A stretch of 47,021 bases of DNA from Bradyrhizobium sp. (GTDB lineage Bacteria > Pseudomonadota > Alphaproteobacteria > Rhizobiales > Beijerinckiaceae): assembly GCA_004799435.1 (NCBI GenBank), contig SSMV01000179.1:1-47021 (forward strand). Reading direction: 5' to 3'. The notes under the pieces are model-generated. The model had not been told where the DNA came from, made no database searches, and saw only the letters and a program-made list of their open reading frames with translations. Of this stretch, positions 17,602 to 26,945 are shown piece after piece. The position numbers and the translations under genes were made by a program. Positions within the stretch are counted from its first letter, which is position 1; each line of letters begins with the position of its first letter.

Positions 17602-18135
17602 ATGATCAGCGAGGCGGCGCGGCGGCGCTATCAAACGATCGTGCCGCCGTATGTTGACGACGCCTATGCGCTCGCCCGCTGGCTGTCAGGATCGTCGGTC
17701 GACGCCGAGGACATTGTGCAGGAGGCGGCGTTGCGCGCCTTGAACGCGCTGGAGACGGCGATTGTCGAGCGGCCGCGCGCCTGGTTTCTGCGCATCGTGC
17801 GCAACGCCGCGCTCACCTGGATGGCGAAGAACCGGCCGAAGGCGGTCGTCATGGTCGGCGGCGTCGATGATCTGGCGGCGATCGAAACCTTTGATCCCGC
17901 CGCCGGCGAACGCTCGCCAGAGGCGCTGCTCATCGCCGCCGAGGACGGAGACCGCGTGCGCCGCGCGATCGCCGCCCTTCCCACGCCTCTACGCGAGGCG
18001 CTGGTGCTGCGCGAGGTTAACGATCTTTCCTATCGCGAGATCGCCGAGGCGACGGCGACGCCGATCGGCACAGTGATGTCGCGGCTGGCGCGAGCGCGGG
18101 TGGCGCTCGCTAAGACTCTGGAAGACAAGTCATGA
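17602..18135 (+). CDS. ECF RNA polymerase sigma factor
   Basis: 177 aa. Region 2 is visible at about 20-80 (YALARWLSGSSVDAEDIVQE, then RPRAWFLRIVRNAALTW), and region 4 at about 115-170 (ALPTPLREALVLREVNDLSY, then REIAEATATPIGTVMSRLAR). It lacks long extra domains. It overlaps the next gene (ATGA), which encodes a membrane anti-sigma factor, the usual pairing: the anti-sigma holds it until a signal arrives. The upstream cytochrome c and phosphoesterase are likely targets or sensors in the same regulon. Confidence 0.93.
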   Translation: MISEAARRRYQTIVPPYVDDAYALARWLSGSSVDAEDIVQEAALRALNALETAIVERPRAWFLRIVRNAALTWMAKNRPKAVVMVGGVDDLAAIETFDPAAGERSPEALLIAAEDGDRVRRAIAALPTPLREALVLREVNDLSYREIAEATATPIGTVMSRLARARVALAKTLEDKS

Positions 18136-18908
18136 GCCAATTCGATCCGCGCGCCGACAAACTGCTGCGCCTCAACGCCGCGCTCGACGATGAACTCGAC
18201 GCGGCGCATCGCCTCGATCTGGATCGCGAGATCGCGCAAGACCCACACGCGGCCGCCGCCTTGCAGCGCCTGTCGGTCGTTAGCGACGCCGTGCGCCGTC
18301 ATGCGCCACGCGAAGCCGCGCCGGCCTCCCTGCGCGCGTCCGTCGCTGCGCTCGGCAGCCCGAGACCGGCGGCGCGCCGCGCCTATTTTCCGATCGGGGC
18401 GGCGCTGGCGGCCGGCCTCGCAATTGGCGTTACGGGACCGCTGGTGCTCGGCCCATCGCGCGGCGGCGACCCGGTCATGGCGTCGCTGACCGGCGACTTC
18501 GCGCGCGCCGAGCTCTCCGGCCACACTTACGATATCGCCTCCTCCGATCGTCACGTCGTCAAACCCTGGCTGGCGACACGCGCCCCGCTCGGCGTCGAAG
18601 CCGTCGATCTTGCCGACAAGGGCTACCCGCTGGCGGGCGGACGCGTCGCCGTCGTCGGCGCAACGCCCCTGCCGACGCTCGTCTATCAGCGGCGCGAACA
18701 TTGGATCGCGGTGACCGAATTGCCGCTATCGCTGGAGAAAGCCGAAGCCACGCCGCAAGCGGGAACGCTCGACGGCTTCCGCTCGCTCCGCTGGAGGGAC
18801 CGCGAGCGTGGCTATGTCGCGGTCTCCGACATCGACAGCGAAGAATTGTCGGCTTTTGTCGCCGTCTTTCGCGCCGCAATTGGGGTTAACGGCAGCGAGA
18901 CGCACTGA
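18132..18908 (+). CDS. anti-sigma factor, single membrane segment
   Basis: 258 aa. The N-terminal cytosolic part (LNAALDDELDAAHRLDLDRE, then ALQRLSVVSDAVRR) resembles anti-sigma domains that clamp region 4. A membrane segment lies at about 85-107 (AYFPIGAALAAGLAIGVTGP), with the remaining 150 residues in the periplasm. The periplasmic domain (HVVKPWLATRAPLG, DLADKGYPLAGGRVAVVG) is the type found in anti-sigma factors of the ChrR-unrelated, transmembrane kind. No zinc HxxxCxxC motif is visible. Its start overlaps the sigma stop by four bases. Confidence 0.85.
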   Translation: MSQFDPRADKLLRLNAALDDELDAAHRLDLDREIAQDPHAAAALQRLSVVSDAVRRHAPREAAPASLRASVAALGSPRPAARRAYFPIGAALAAGLAIGVTGPLVLGPSRGGDPVMASLTGDFARAELSGHTYDIASSDRHVVKPWLATRAPLGVEAVDLADKGYPLAGGRVAVVGATPLPTLVYQRREHWIAVTELPLSLEKAEATPQAGTLDGFRSLRWRDRERGYVAVSDIDSEELSAFVAVFRAAIGVNGSETH

Positions 18909-18960
18909 AAACCCCGCCTTCGCCCTTCCCTTGCCTCTTTCCGAAGCCTATATTCGTTGC

Positions 18961-19276
18961 GCCGTCGCAAGACGGCTATGGCGATAAATGGACATCGAAA
19001 TAGGTCTTTCGGACCCGGGGGCAGTACCCGGCGCCTCCACCCAAGCCCGCTGTGTCAGGCGGGTTTCGGCGGGGGCGAAATAGGTTCGACGGGGGACTGA
19101 AGGGGTGCTCTTTTGCCCGGCATGATACCGCCGTTATCGGGTCAAAACTATAGTTGCCAACGACAACTATGCTCCGGTGGCCCTCGCTGCGTAATGCAGC
19201 GCTGGTACTGGGATTCAAGTCCTAGGGGTTTGCACTTCTAGGCGGGGCCCGGAGGCGCCTGGCAACAGAAGCCTCC
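18961..19276 (+). ncRNA. ssrA: circularly permuted two-piece tmRNA (alpha tmRNA)
   Basis: The gene order is the permuted one: first the acceptor piece (GGGGGCAGTACCCGGCGCC region, 19017-19042), then a spacer, then the coding piece starting GGGGGCGAAATAGG at 19071. The two acceptor strands pair over 7 bp: 19071-19077 (GGGGGCG) with 19032-19038 (CGCCTCC), including one G-U. The tag frame at 19156-19194 encodes ANDNYAPVALAA and stops at TAA. After the discriminator A (19039) the gene reads CCC, not CCA, so maturation must supply the terminal A. A GNRA hairpin (GCCGTC-GCAA-GACGGC, 18961-18976) begins about six bases after a TATATT at 18949-18954, which could mark the transcript start. A GGAGGC/GCCTCC hairpin with ACTTTT closes the gene near 19276. 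Boundaries are approximate. Confidence 0.9.
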
Positions 19277-19402
19277 ACTTTTCACCGCCCGATTTTTACC
19301 GTCTTCGCCGCCGTCCTCGACACGTTCCGTGACGCGGAGCGATTTGCCATGGCGAAAGCTCTCGGTTAGCCTTTGCGGCAAGCCTTCCATGCGCGGATTT
19401 CC

Positions 19403-19972
19403 ATGCCGATCGACTACATCCGCTATGATTTGCTCGTGCAGGACGCATTGCGTTCGGTCGTGAGAAAAGTGCTGACCGACGCGGCGCGCAATGGGCTGCC
19501 GGGCGAGCATCATTTCAACATTGCCTTCAAGACCCACGCGCCGGGCGTGATCGTTCCGCCGGCGGTGCTGCAGCGATATCCGGATGAAATGGCGATCATC
19601 CTGCAACATGAATTCTGGGATCTTGCCGTGACTAACGACGGCTTCGAGGTCAGTCTGAATTTTTCTCGCAAGCCGGAGCGCCTCTCGATCCCGTTCGATT
19701 CCATCACCGGCTTCAGCGACCCTTCGGTGCCATTCGGTTTCAAGCTTGAGCCGCGCGGCGCCGCCGAACCGGCCAAACCGGCCCCTGCCCCTGCCCCCGC
19801 GGCGCGGGAAACGGCGCGCAAACCCCAGGCGGCAGGCGCGCCCGCGCAGTCCCAGGCGAAGCCGGCCGCGCCCGCGACGAAAAGCGCCGAAGCCGCGGCG
19901 AAGAAGGCCGAGCGCGCGCGGGAGGCCGAGCCGGCGAAAGTCGTGTCGATCGACGCTTTTCGCAAGAAGTGA
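19403..19972 (+). CDS. sspB: SspB-like ClpXP adaptor (alpha type)
   Basis: 189 aa. Residues 1-115 match alphaproteobacterial SspB (DUF1321 type): MPIDYIRYDLLVQDALRSVV, then GEHHFNIAFKTHAPGVIVPP and QRYPDEMAIILQHEFWDLAV. SspB binds the N-terminal part of the ssrA tag and delivers tagged proteins to ClpXP. A Pro/Ala/Lys-rich flexible linker (about 120-175) ends in a short VVSIDAFRKK tail, the expected ClpX-docking peptide. The gene lies about 130 bases downstream of ssrA, so tag source and tag receptor are side by side. ATG 19403 fits the conserved start. Confidence 0.92.
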   Translation: MPIDYIRYDLLVQDALRSVVRKVLTDAARNGLPGEHHFNIAFKTHAPGVIVPPAVLQRYPDEMAIILQHEFWDLAVTNDGFEVSLNFSRKPERLSIPFDSITGFSDPSVPFGFKLEPRGAAEPAKPAPAPAPAARETARKPQAAGAPAQSQAKPAAPATKSAEAAAKKAERAREAEPAKVVSIDAFRKK

Positions 19973-19986
19973 AGGCCGGTTTCGCG

Positions 19987-20178
19987 ATGGCCGAAATTGT
20001 CAATCTCCGCCGCGCGCGCAAACGGCGCGTCCGCGAGCGCGAGGAAGCCTCGGCCGCCGCCAATCGCCTCGCTCACGGAATTTCCAAGACGGCCAGGCGA
20101 GACGCTGAAGCCGAGCGCGAACGCGCCGAGCGCTCGATTGAAGGCCATCGCCGCGAACAGGACCCATCCGACGCATGA
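19987..20178 (+). CDS. DUF4169 family protein
   Basis: 63 aa, highly charged and helical, with MAEIVNLRRARKRRVRERE at the start and repeated Arg/Glu/Ala throughout. This is the typical short DUF4169 protein of Rhizobiales, often next to a ribbon-helix-helix gene as here. Function is not known. The start lies 14 bases after the sspB stop and its stop overlaps the next start (ATGA), so the three genes are probably co-transcribed. Confidence 0.8.
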   Translation: MAEIVNLRRARKRRVREREEASAAANRLAHGISKTARRDAEAERERAERSIEGHRREQDPSDA

Positions 20179-20408
20179 GCGCCGCCGCGCCACGCGCGCG
20201 CTCAGCGGTCGTCAAGCGCTCGCTGACGATCGCCGGCCATCGCACGAGCGTGTCGATCGAGGAGGCGTTCTGGCGCCGGCTTAGGGCGCTGGCGGCCAAA
20301 CGCGGTCGCTCGCTGGGCGCGATGATCGCCGAAATCGACGCCGCGCGCGACGGCGCCAATCTCTCGTCGGCGATCCGGATCTTCATCCTCGAAAACGCCT
20401 CTCAGTAG
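20175..20408 (+). CDS. ribbon-helix-helix domain protein
   Basis: 77 aa. VVKRSLTIAGHRTSVSIEEA is the beta-strand ribbon and start of helix A, then FWRRLRALAAKRGRSLGAMI and AEIDAARDGANLSSAIRIF complete a fused RHH dimer-like domain (RHH_4 type). Such proteins bind DNA as dimers through the ribbon or have lost DNA binding; targets are unknown. It pairs with DUF4169 and ends convergently with the AsmA gene, overlapping by three bases. Confidence 0.8.
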   Translation: MSAAAPRARSAVVKRSLTIAGHRTSVSIEEAFWRRLRALAAKRGRSLGAMIAEIDAARDGANLSSAIRIFILENASQ

Positions 20409-23400
20409 AAACCGCCCAAGGTCGGATCGATCATCTCGGGTTTGGGCCGTCGCGCCGGCATTGGCGGCGGCGCCAAGAGCGGCGACGTCGCCGGCGGCAC
20501 GAAAGGCGGATCCGTAACGGCTGGGGGCGTGGGCGCCGCCGTCAGCGCCTGCGCGGCCTTGGACGCATCGTCCGCCGCATGCTTGCGGTCTTCGTCCGCC
20601 TTCTGGCGCGCCTGATCGGCGGCGTAAGCGGCGAGATCGATCTCGCGCTGGCGCAGAAATTTCTCTGCTTTGAGGCGGCGATTGAAATAGGCGCGTTCGC
20701 GAATGTCGGCTTCGAGCGCTGAGATGCGCTCGGTCTCGTTGGCGATCGCCTGCGCCGCGAGACCCGCCGCCACGGGGGCCGCGTCGATGCGTCGCGCCGG
20801 CGTGTCCGGGCCGCCGGTTATCGAAACAGCGACGGTCTGAGGCGAGCCGTTCGAGGCTTTGCCGCGCGCGGGCGCGGCGAATTCGACGTCCACCGCGAGG
20901 GTCTGCGCGCGCAGATCATAGGCGGCGCTGGCCTTCGCCCCCGCGCTCGTCAACGGGCCGACATGCAGGACGCCGGCGCTCAAACTCGCGGGGAAGTCGC
21001 CGTCCGGCAGCGGCAAAGCGGCGCGGTCGAGTTCCTGCCCCAGCGCATAAGCGACATTGGTCTGGTCGATCGGCGCCTCCGGCGCCTGCGAGCGCGTCAA
21101 CACGCGAGCGAGCGCACCGGGATCGAGGCGCGGAATTGCCGCGCCGCGCAACGCGATGCGTCCCTCCCCCGCCAGCCCACCGATCAAGGCCGCCAGAGTC
21201 GGGCCCGAACCGGCGAAGGAAAACTCGCCGCCGAGCTTGCCGCGAATGGCGGCGCGATCGACCGACGTTGGGTCGAGCGCGCCCTGGCCGGTCATGGCGA
21301 GGGCGGCGCCGTCGCGTCGCAGCGTCAATCGGCCGCTCGCGCCCGCTCCGGCGAGTGTCATCGCCAGATCGTCGATGTCGAGCCGGCCGCGATTCCAGTG
21401 CAGGCGCGCGTCGGTCAAGCGCGCCGGCGCGCCGGCGCCGATATCGAGCGCGCCGACATGCAGCTTGAGATCGAGCGGCGGCGGATCGAGTGACGGCGGC
21501 GCAAAGCTCGCAGCCACAATCCCCGTCTGGTCGCCCGGCTTGCTCTGCGGCGTCCCGAGCAGGGCTCCGAACAGCGCGAGAAGATTGGCGCGGTCGAGCG
21601 TCAATTCGCCTTCGATCTGCGCCGCATCGGCCGGGGCCTCGCCGGCAATCGATTGGGCCAGCGCGACGTCAGGATCGACCGCCGCGGCCGCTTCGGGACG
21701 CCAGCTCAGGGCGCCGTCGACTTTGGCGCCGGCGACATTGCCGGTCACATGCGGAATGGCGAGCCGGTCGCCGCGCAGCGCCATATCGATCTTGAGGTCG
21801 ACGGGCGCTGCGACTACGGCGTTCTTGGCGATGCCAAGCGCCGTCAGCAGCCCGGCGGCGTTGTCGGCCTTCAGCGTACCCGATCCGAAAAGCGAGGCCT
21901 CTTCGGCGCTCGCCGTCGGCTTGACGCGGCCGGTCCACACAACATTTGCGCCCGCCAGCGCGCCGCTTGCCTGCACATCGAAGCCGAGATCCCAGCGACC
22001 CTTGGCGGAGGCCTGCAGATGGGTCTGGCCGGCGCCGGCGACGGTCGCCAGACCGAATTGGCGCATCAGCGCCGAACCGTCGGCCGCGTCGAGCGTCAGA
22101 CTGACGTCGGCGGAATCGCCCGAACGTTTGGCGGAAAGATTGAACTGGGTCTGCCCAGCCGATCCTTGAGCTGAGACAGAGTCGAGGCCGGGAACGCTCG
22201 GATCGGCCGACCATGCGTCGAGCGTCGCCTTGGTCGGCGACAGAGCCGCAGCACGCGCAACCAGCAGACGGCTCGGCTCGCCGGGTGCAACGCGCGCCAC
22301 CAGCGCGGCGAAATCGGCGAGCTTCTCGGCGTCGACGCGCAAATGCACCTCGCGCTTCGACGCGCCCATGACGCCGCTCGCCTCGACCGCGGCGCCGCCG
22401 AGCCCAGAGAGCGAGAATTTCTGCAGATCGAGCGCGCTGCCGCTTTTGACCAATTTGAGCGCCAGCGAGCCGCCGTCGATGCCTTCGTCGCCGGGGGCGC
22501 CAATGCGAAGCTTGGCCGCCTGCAGCGACAGCGACAGATCGTCGTCGCCGAGCACGCCGGCCGATAGACTGAGATCGGGGAGCGCATCGACGTCGAGCGC
22601 GTCGCTCTGCAGATCGATGAACAATCGCCCCGGCTCTTTGCCGATCGCCGAGGTGAAGGCGAGTGCGCCAGTCAAAATGGAGCGATCGAGCGTCATATCG
22701 AGATCACGCGCCGAGAATCCGACCGCCGAAATCTCGATCTGACCGGTGGCGCTGGCGCTTCGGTAAGGCAGAGCCTGACTGACCCCGGCCCAACGGCGGC
22801 TCCAGTTGGCGTCACCCTGGGTCGCCCAATCGCGCAATTGCGCGAGGTCGCCGAATTGCGCCGCCAACAGGCCCTTGAACCCCAGAGCCGATCCTCGCTC
22901 GAGCTTGCCCGAAAGGCGAAGCGCGGAATCGCCGGGCAGCTTGAGCGTGAGATCGCCGGCGAGCGGCGTTCCAGCCGCGCCGGCGACCTTGAACGCGATG
23001 TCGGACAGCGTTTGCGCGCCGACGATCGCCGTCGCGGCCGAGAACTCCAGATCGACTGCGACTGGTGGTCCGCCTGCGTCGGCGGCCTGCTTCGTCAATT
23101 CGGCAAGCCCCGCATAGACGCGCGCCGGCGACGCCGAATCCTCGCCCTTGCCGCGCAGCAATGCGTCGAGATCGACCTGCTTGGCGGCAAGCGTCAAGGA
23201 AAGACGCGCCGACTTTCCGCCGTCCAGTCGCGCCGCGCCGCGCGCCTCGAGCGCGCGCTGCTCGGGGCCGACGCGTAAGATAAGATCGCGGGCGTTCGCC
23301 GCATCGAGATCGCCGTTCACCGTTCCCGACACGCGCCACGGCGTCGGCTGTCCGGCGTCGCCCAGCAGCGCCGAACCGCTGGCCGTCGCCGAACCGGCGT

Positions 23401-24109
23401 AAGCCACGGCGACGCCCGCGCCGGTGGTCGGCGCGCGCAGCGTCACGACGCCCTCGAAGACGCCTTGTGGGCCGGTCTGGCGAAGGACTTCCAGCTTCAG
23501 TGGCAGCGTCCCGTTTTCGAAAGCGCCGCTGGAGAATTGAAGATCGCTCGCAGCCAGACCCTGGCCCTCGACATGCGCGGAGCCGCGATACGGTCCGGCC
23601 AGCGATTCGGCTGACGCATCGAGATCGACATCGGCGGCGAAGGGGCCCCGCGGATCGCCCGACACATTCAACCTGCCGTGCTCGACAACCAGGCGGTCGA
23701 GCGCAATCCTGCCGCCGGCGACCCGCGCGCTCCAATGCGGAAAGGCGAGGCCGCCATCTTTGCCGCGCGCCAGCGACAGCGTCGGCTGATCCAGCCGCGC
23801 CAGCGTGAAACGCAGACGGCCGGTCGGCAGGCTGGCGAGCGCCGCTTCGAGCTCAATCGTCTTGCACAACAGCGCCGGTGGGCCGCCGGGCTCGCCGGCG
23901 ATCGTCACGTCCTTGATCACGACATAGGGGGTCGGCAGGAAGCCGATGTCGATCGGCCCGGCGATCGTAACCGGCGCGCCGATAATGTCGGAAAGCTGCG
24001 CCTCGACTTCAGCGCGGTGAAGCGACCAATCGACAAACAGCGGCGCGACCAGCGCGGCCGTCAGCGCGAGAACCAGCAGAACGGCGACTAACGTTAGAAA
24101 TTGGCGCAC
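20402..24109 (-). CDS. AsmA family membrane-anchored protein
   Basis: 1235 aa. A single N-terminal membrane segment (about 5-27) and the sequence DWSLHRAEVEAQLSDIIGAP, then VTIAGPIDIGFLPTPYVVIK define the AsmA N-terminal domain. The long middle, of repeating short beta strands rich in Gly, Ala, Asp and Leu, fits the bridge-like lipid-transfer (AsmA/VPS13-type) fold of the periplasm. The AsmA C-terminal domain follows (GALDPTSVDRAAIRGKLGGE, then FAGSGPTLAALIGGLAGEG). A coiled coil near 1130-1180 (RERAYFNRRLKAEKFLRQRE) and a Pro-rich tail end the protein. Proposed role: moving phospholipid between the membranes; exact substrate inferred from the family. Confidence 0.85.
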   Translation of the reverse strand: MRQFLTLVAVLLVLALTAALVAPLFVDWSLHRAEVEAQLSDIIGAPVTIAGPIDIGFLPTPYVVIKDVTIAGEPGGPPALLCKTIELEAALASLPTGRLRFTLARLDQPTLSLARGKDGGLAFPHWSARVAGGRIALDRLVVEHGRLNVSGDPRGPFAADVDLDASAESLAGPYRGSAHVEGQGLAASDLQFSSGAFENGTLPLKLEVLRQTGPQGVFEGVVTLRAPTTGAGVAVAYAGSATASGSALLGDAGQPTPWRVSGTVNGDLDAANARDLILRVGPEQRALEARGAARLDGGKSARLSLTLAAKQVDLDALLRGKGEDSASPARVYAGLAELTKQAADAGGPPVAVDLEFSAATAIVGAQTLSDIAFKVAGAAGTPLAGDLTLKLPGDSALRLSGKLERGSALGFKGLLAAQFGDLAQLRDWATQGDANWSRRWAGVSQALPYRSASATGQIEISAVGFSARDLDMTLDRSILTGALAFTSAIGKEPGRLFIDLQSDALDVDALPDLSLSAGVLGDDDLSLSLQAAKLRIGAPGDEGIDGGSLALKLVKSGSALDLQKFSLSGLGGAAVEASGVMGASKREVHLRVDAEKLADFAALVARVAPGEPSRLLVARAAALSPTKATLDAWSADPSVPGLDSVSAQGSAGQTQFNLSAKRSGDSADVSLTLDAADGSALMRQFGLATVAGAGQTHLQASAKGRWDLGFDVQASGALAGANVVWTGRVKPTASAEEASLFGSGTLKADNAAGLLTALGIAKNAVVAAPVDLKIDMALRGDRLAIPHVTGNVAGAKVDGALSWRPEAAAAVDPDVALAQSIAGEAPADAAQIEGELTLDRANLLALFGALLGTPQSKPGDQTGIVAASFAPPSLDPPPLDLKLHVGALDIGAGAPARLTDARLHWNRGRLDIDDLAMTLAGAGASGRLTLRRDGAALAMTGQGALDPTSVDRAAIRGKLGGEFSFAGSGPTLAALIGGLAGEGRIALRGAAIPRLDPGALARVLTRSQAPEAPIDQTNVAYALGQELDRAALPLPDGDFPASLSAGVLHVGPLTSAGAKASAAYDLRAQTLAVDVEFAAPARGKASNGSPQTVAVSITGGPDTPARRIDAAPVAAGLAAQAIANETERISALEADIRERAYFNRRLKAEKFLRQREIDLAAYAADQARQKADEDRKHAADDASKAAQALTAAPTPPAVTDPPFVPPATSPLLAPPPMPARRPKPEMIDPTLGGFY

Positions 24110-24222
24110 TTCTGCCAGGTCATCAAAGAGAAAAGAGTGAGGCTAGACTCCACCCCCGGAGCCAGCCGCCGCCCCTATCGCGACAAGATGGCGCGAGCGT
24201 GGCGTCCTAACAAGCGCCCGGC

Positions 24223-25851
24223 CTAGGCCGCCGCCACAAAGCGGTCGGGGCGCGCCATCTCCCACCACGAACGCCAGACCGCATCGCCAGCGCCGGCGAT
24301 CAACTGGCCGGCCTCAAGCGCCGGATAAAGTTCGGCGAAGGTCCTGGTCTCATAGGCGCCGACCCGACGCGAAAAATGGACGGGGCGAAAATTGCGCGGA
24401 TGTTCGAGGCCGGAAGCGGCGGTCAGTTCGGCCAACGCATGCAGCATCGAGCGATGGAAGTTGCGCACCCGCTCGGTCTTGTCCTCGACCACCAAAGCGC
24501 GCGAGCGCGTCTTGTCCTGCGTCGCGACGCCGGTCGGGCAACGATCGGTGTGGCAGCTCAGCGACTGAATGCAGCCGAGCGAGAACATGAAGCCGCGCGC
24601 CGAATTGCACCAGTCGGCGCCAAGCGCCATGGCGCAGGCCATGTCGAAGGCATTGACGATCTTGCCCGACACGCCGAGGCGAATGTCGCCCCAAAGCCCC
24701 GTCCCCACCAGCGCATTGCGCGCGAACACAAGGCCCTCGCGCATCGGCATGCCAAGGTGATCGGCGAATTCGAGCGGCGCCGCGCCGGTGCCGCCTTCCT
24801 TGCCGTCGACGACGATAAAGTCAGGGCGAATTCCGGTGTCGACCATGGCTTTGCAAATCGCTAGGAATTCCCAGGGATGGCCGAGACAGAGCTTGAAGCC
24901 GACCGGCTTGCCGCCCGAAAGTCGCCGCAGCTCGGCGATGAAACCCATCATTTCCAGCGGCGTCGAGAAGGCGCTGTGGCGCGACGGCGAAAGACAGTCG
25001 ACGCCGGCCGTAACCCCGCGAATGGCGGCGATCTCCTGCGTGACCTTGGCGCCCGGCAACACGCCGCCATGGCCGGGCTTGGCGCCCTGGCTTAACTTGA
25101 TCTCGATCATCTTGATCTGATCGTTGGCGGCGACCGCGGCGAAGCGTTCCGGATCGAACCCGCCGTCGGGACGACGACAGCCGAAATAGCCCGAACCGAT
25201 TTCCCAGATGATGTCGCCGCCCCCTTCGCGATGATAGGGGCTGTAACCGCCCTCGCCTGTGTCATGGGCGAAGCCGCCGAGCGCCGCGCCGCGATTGAGC
25301 GCGCGAATGGCGTTGGCGCTGAGTGCGCCGAAACTCATCGCCGAAATGTTGAAGACCGAAATCGAATAGCGCCTGGCGCATTCGGCGCCGCCGACGACGG
25401 TGCGAAACGGCTCCTTGGCGAGCGGCGCCGGAGCGATCGAATGGCGCAGCCATTCGTAGCCCTGCGCATAGACATCGAGCTGCGTGCCGAATGGCCGCTT
25501 GTCGAGCGCCAGCTTGGCGCGCTGATAGACGATGGCGCGCTGGCTGCGCGAAAACGGCAGGCCGTCGGTCTCGCTCTCGAAGAAATATTGCCGCATTTCC
25601 GGCCGCAGTTCTTCGAGCAGGAACCGCAGATGCGCGGAGATGGGATAGTTGCGCAGCACCGCATGGCGTTTCTGCACGAGATCGCGAAAGCCAAGCAGCG
25701 AGAGCGCGCCGAAAATCAAGAAGCCGATCGTCAGCACAACGCTCCATCGCGAGCTCGCAACGAGCGCCGCCGCGCCGCAGACGACCGTGAGCAACGTGCA
25801 GAGGGTCAGCACGATGAAACGATGAGTGAACGGCAGGCTGAGAATCCGCAT
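24223..25851 (-). CDS. FMN-binding glutamate synthase family protein
   Basis: 542 aa. Two N-terminal membrane segments (about 8-30 and 30-50) precede a GltB-type FMN barrel. Visible motifs are SVFNISAMSFGALSANAIRA, GGFAHDTGEGGYSPYHREGG, KLSQGAKPGHGGVLPGAKVT, FIVVDGKEGGTGAAPLEFAD, and CIQSLSCHTDRCPTGVATQD with the Cys cluster of the 3Fe-4S site. The glutaminase and C-terminal domains of true GltB are missing. The reaction is not established; it may be a membrane-bound glutamate dehydrogenase/synthase-like oxidoreductase. ATG 25851 (MRILSLPF) is chosen over far-upstream starts. No partner gene is adjacent. Confidence 0.85.
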   Translation of the reverse strand: MRILSLPFTHRFIVLTLCTLLTVVCGAAALVASSRWSVVLTIGFLIFGALSLLGFRDLVQKRHAVLRNYPISAHLRFLLEELRPEMRQYFFESETDGLPFSRSQRAIVYQRAKLALDKRPFGTQLDVYAQGYEWLRHSIAPAPLAKEPFRTVVGGAECARRYSISVFNISAMSFGALSANAIRALNRGAALGGFAHDTGEGGYSPYHREGGGDIIWEIGSGYFGCRRPDGGFDPERFAAVAANDQIKMIEIKLSQGAKPGHGGVLPGAKVTQEIAAIRGVTAGVDCLSPSRHSAFSTPLEMMGFIAELRRLSGGKPVGFKLCLGHPWEFLAICKAMVDTGIRPDFIVVDGKEGGTGAAPLEFADHLGMPMREGLVFARNALVGTGLWGDIRLGVSGKIVNAFDMACAMALGADWCNSARGFMFSLGCIQSLSCHTDRCPTGVATQDKTRSRALVVEDKTERVRNFHRSMLHALAELTAASGLEHPRNFRPVHFSRRVGAYETRTFAELYPALEAGQLIAGAGDAVWRSWWEMARPDRFVAAA

Positions 25852-25973
25852 GGGCGCTTCCTCGAGTGCGCAGGCGGCTTCGTTCGTCGAATCACGCTTG
25901 CCGGCCGACGCCGCGGGACGCTGACATAGTTTTGCGTCGGCGCGAAGACATGGCTCCGCCCCGGTCAGGCGAA

Positions 25974-26930
25974 TCAGGGCGCGCCGGAATAGCCCTTGGC
26001 GCCCACGGCGATGGCGAGCGGGCTGCGAAAGTCCCTGCCCTCGGCCAGGCAATCCAGGGCATGGCGGAAATCGTAACGCGGCTTCCAGCCGAGCGCGGTT
26101 CTCGCGGCGCGATTGTCATAGACGCGATCGATGTGCCCAAAGAGCCGCCAGCCGCGCGCGGCGTAGATCGCCTGACAATCGGCGAACAGACGCCGCGTCG
26201 CGGCGGCTGCGTCGCCTCGCAACATTGGCGCGTCGGCCAGCGTGAAGGGCGTTGTCGCCGAGACGATGTAGCGTCCAAAGCCGATGCTCGACGCCCGATC
26301 GAGCGCCAGCAGATGCGCGGAGACGACGTCTTCGAGATCGACGCGACGATTGAGCAGCTCATTGACCTGCACATTGGCGAGTTCATAGGCGGCGCTGACC
26401 GCCTCATTGTCGTCGGCTTCGGGGAAGAAGCGCGACGTACGCAGCACGACGGTCGGAAGACGATGCTTTCGGGCGAAGAGCTCGCAGAGCGTCTCCGCCG
26501 CCTGTTTGGTCGCGCCATAGATGTTCTTCGGCACGGGGGTCACGGCCTCGTCGATCCAGGCCGCCGGCGCGTCGGCGGGTGGCGTCAAAGCCGAACCGAA
26601 GACGCTGGTGGTGCTGGTGAAGACGAAGGCCTCAACGCTGGCGGCGAGCGCCGACTCAAGCAGGACCAGCGTTCCCATGACATTGGCGTTCAGAAAATCC
26701 TGATTGGAGCGGCTCGCGACATGGGGCTTGTGAAGAGTGGCGCAATGGATGATGGCGCGCGCGCCGCGCAGGCTCTCGGCGACAAAGGCGCGATCGCAAA
26801 TCGACCCGACGCGATCGGTGAAGCGCGACGCTTTGAGATCGAGGCCAAGCGCCTCGCGTCCATCGGCGCGCAAGGTCCGTATCAGCGCGTCGCCGAGATG
26901 GCCGGCGCTGCCGGTCACGACAATCGTCAT
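25974..26930 (-). CDS. NAD-dependent epimerase/dehydratase (extended SDR)
   Basis: 318 aa. GSAGHLGDALI (8-18) is the NAD-binding G-x-x-G-x-x-G loop. The catalytic YGATK (Y-x-x-x-K) occurs in PKNIYGATKQAAETL near 140-152, with a Ser/Thr-rich strand FVFTSTTSVFGS before it. The C-terminal substrate-binding part (GWKPRYDFRHALDCL) is typical of nucleotide-sugar or steroid-like epimerases. The substrate cannot be read from the sequence. It lies 15 bases downstream of the GNAT gene and probably shares its transcript. Confidence 0.85.
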   Translation of the reverse strand: MTIVVTGSAGHLGDALIRTLRADGREALGLDLKASRFTDRVGSICDRAFVAESLRGARAIIHCATLHKPHVASRSNQDFLNANVMGTLVLLESALAASVEAFVFTSTTSVFGSALTPPADAPAAWIDEAVTPVPKNIYGATKQAAETLCELFARKHRLPTVVLRTSRFFPEADDNEAVSAAYELANVQVNELLNRRVDLEDVVSAHLLALDRASSIGFGRYIVSATTPFTLADAPMLRGDAAAATRRLFADCQAIYAARGWRLFGHIDRVYDNRAARTALGWKPRYDFRHALDCLAEGRDFRSPLAIAVGAKGYSGAP

Positions 26931-26945
26931 CGCCGTTTCGTCCGC

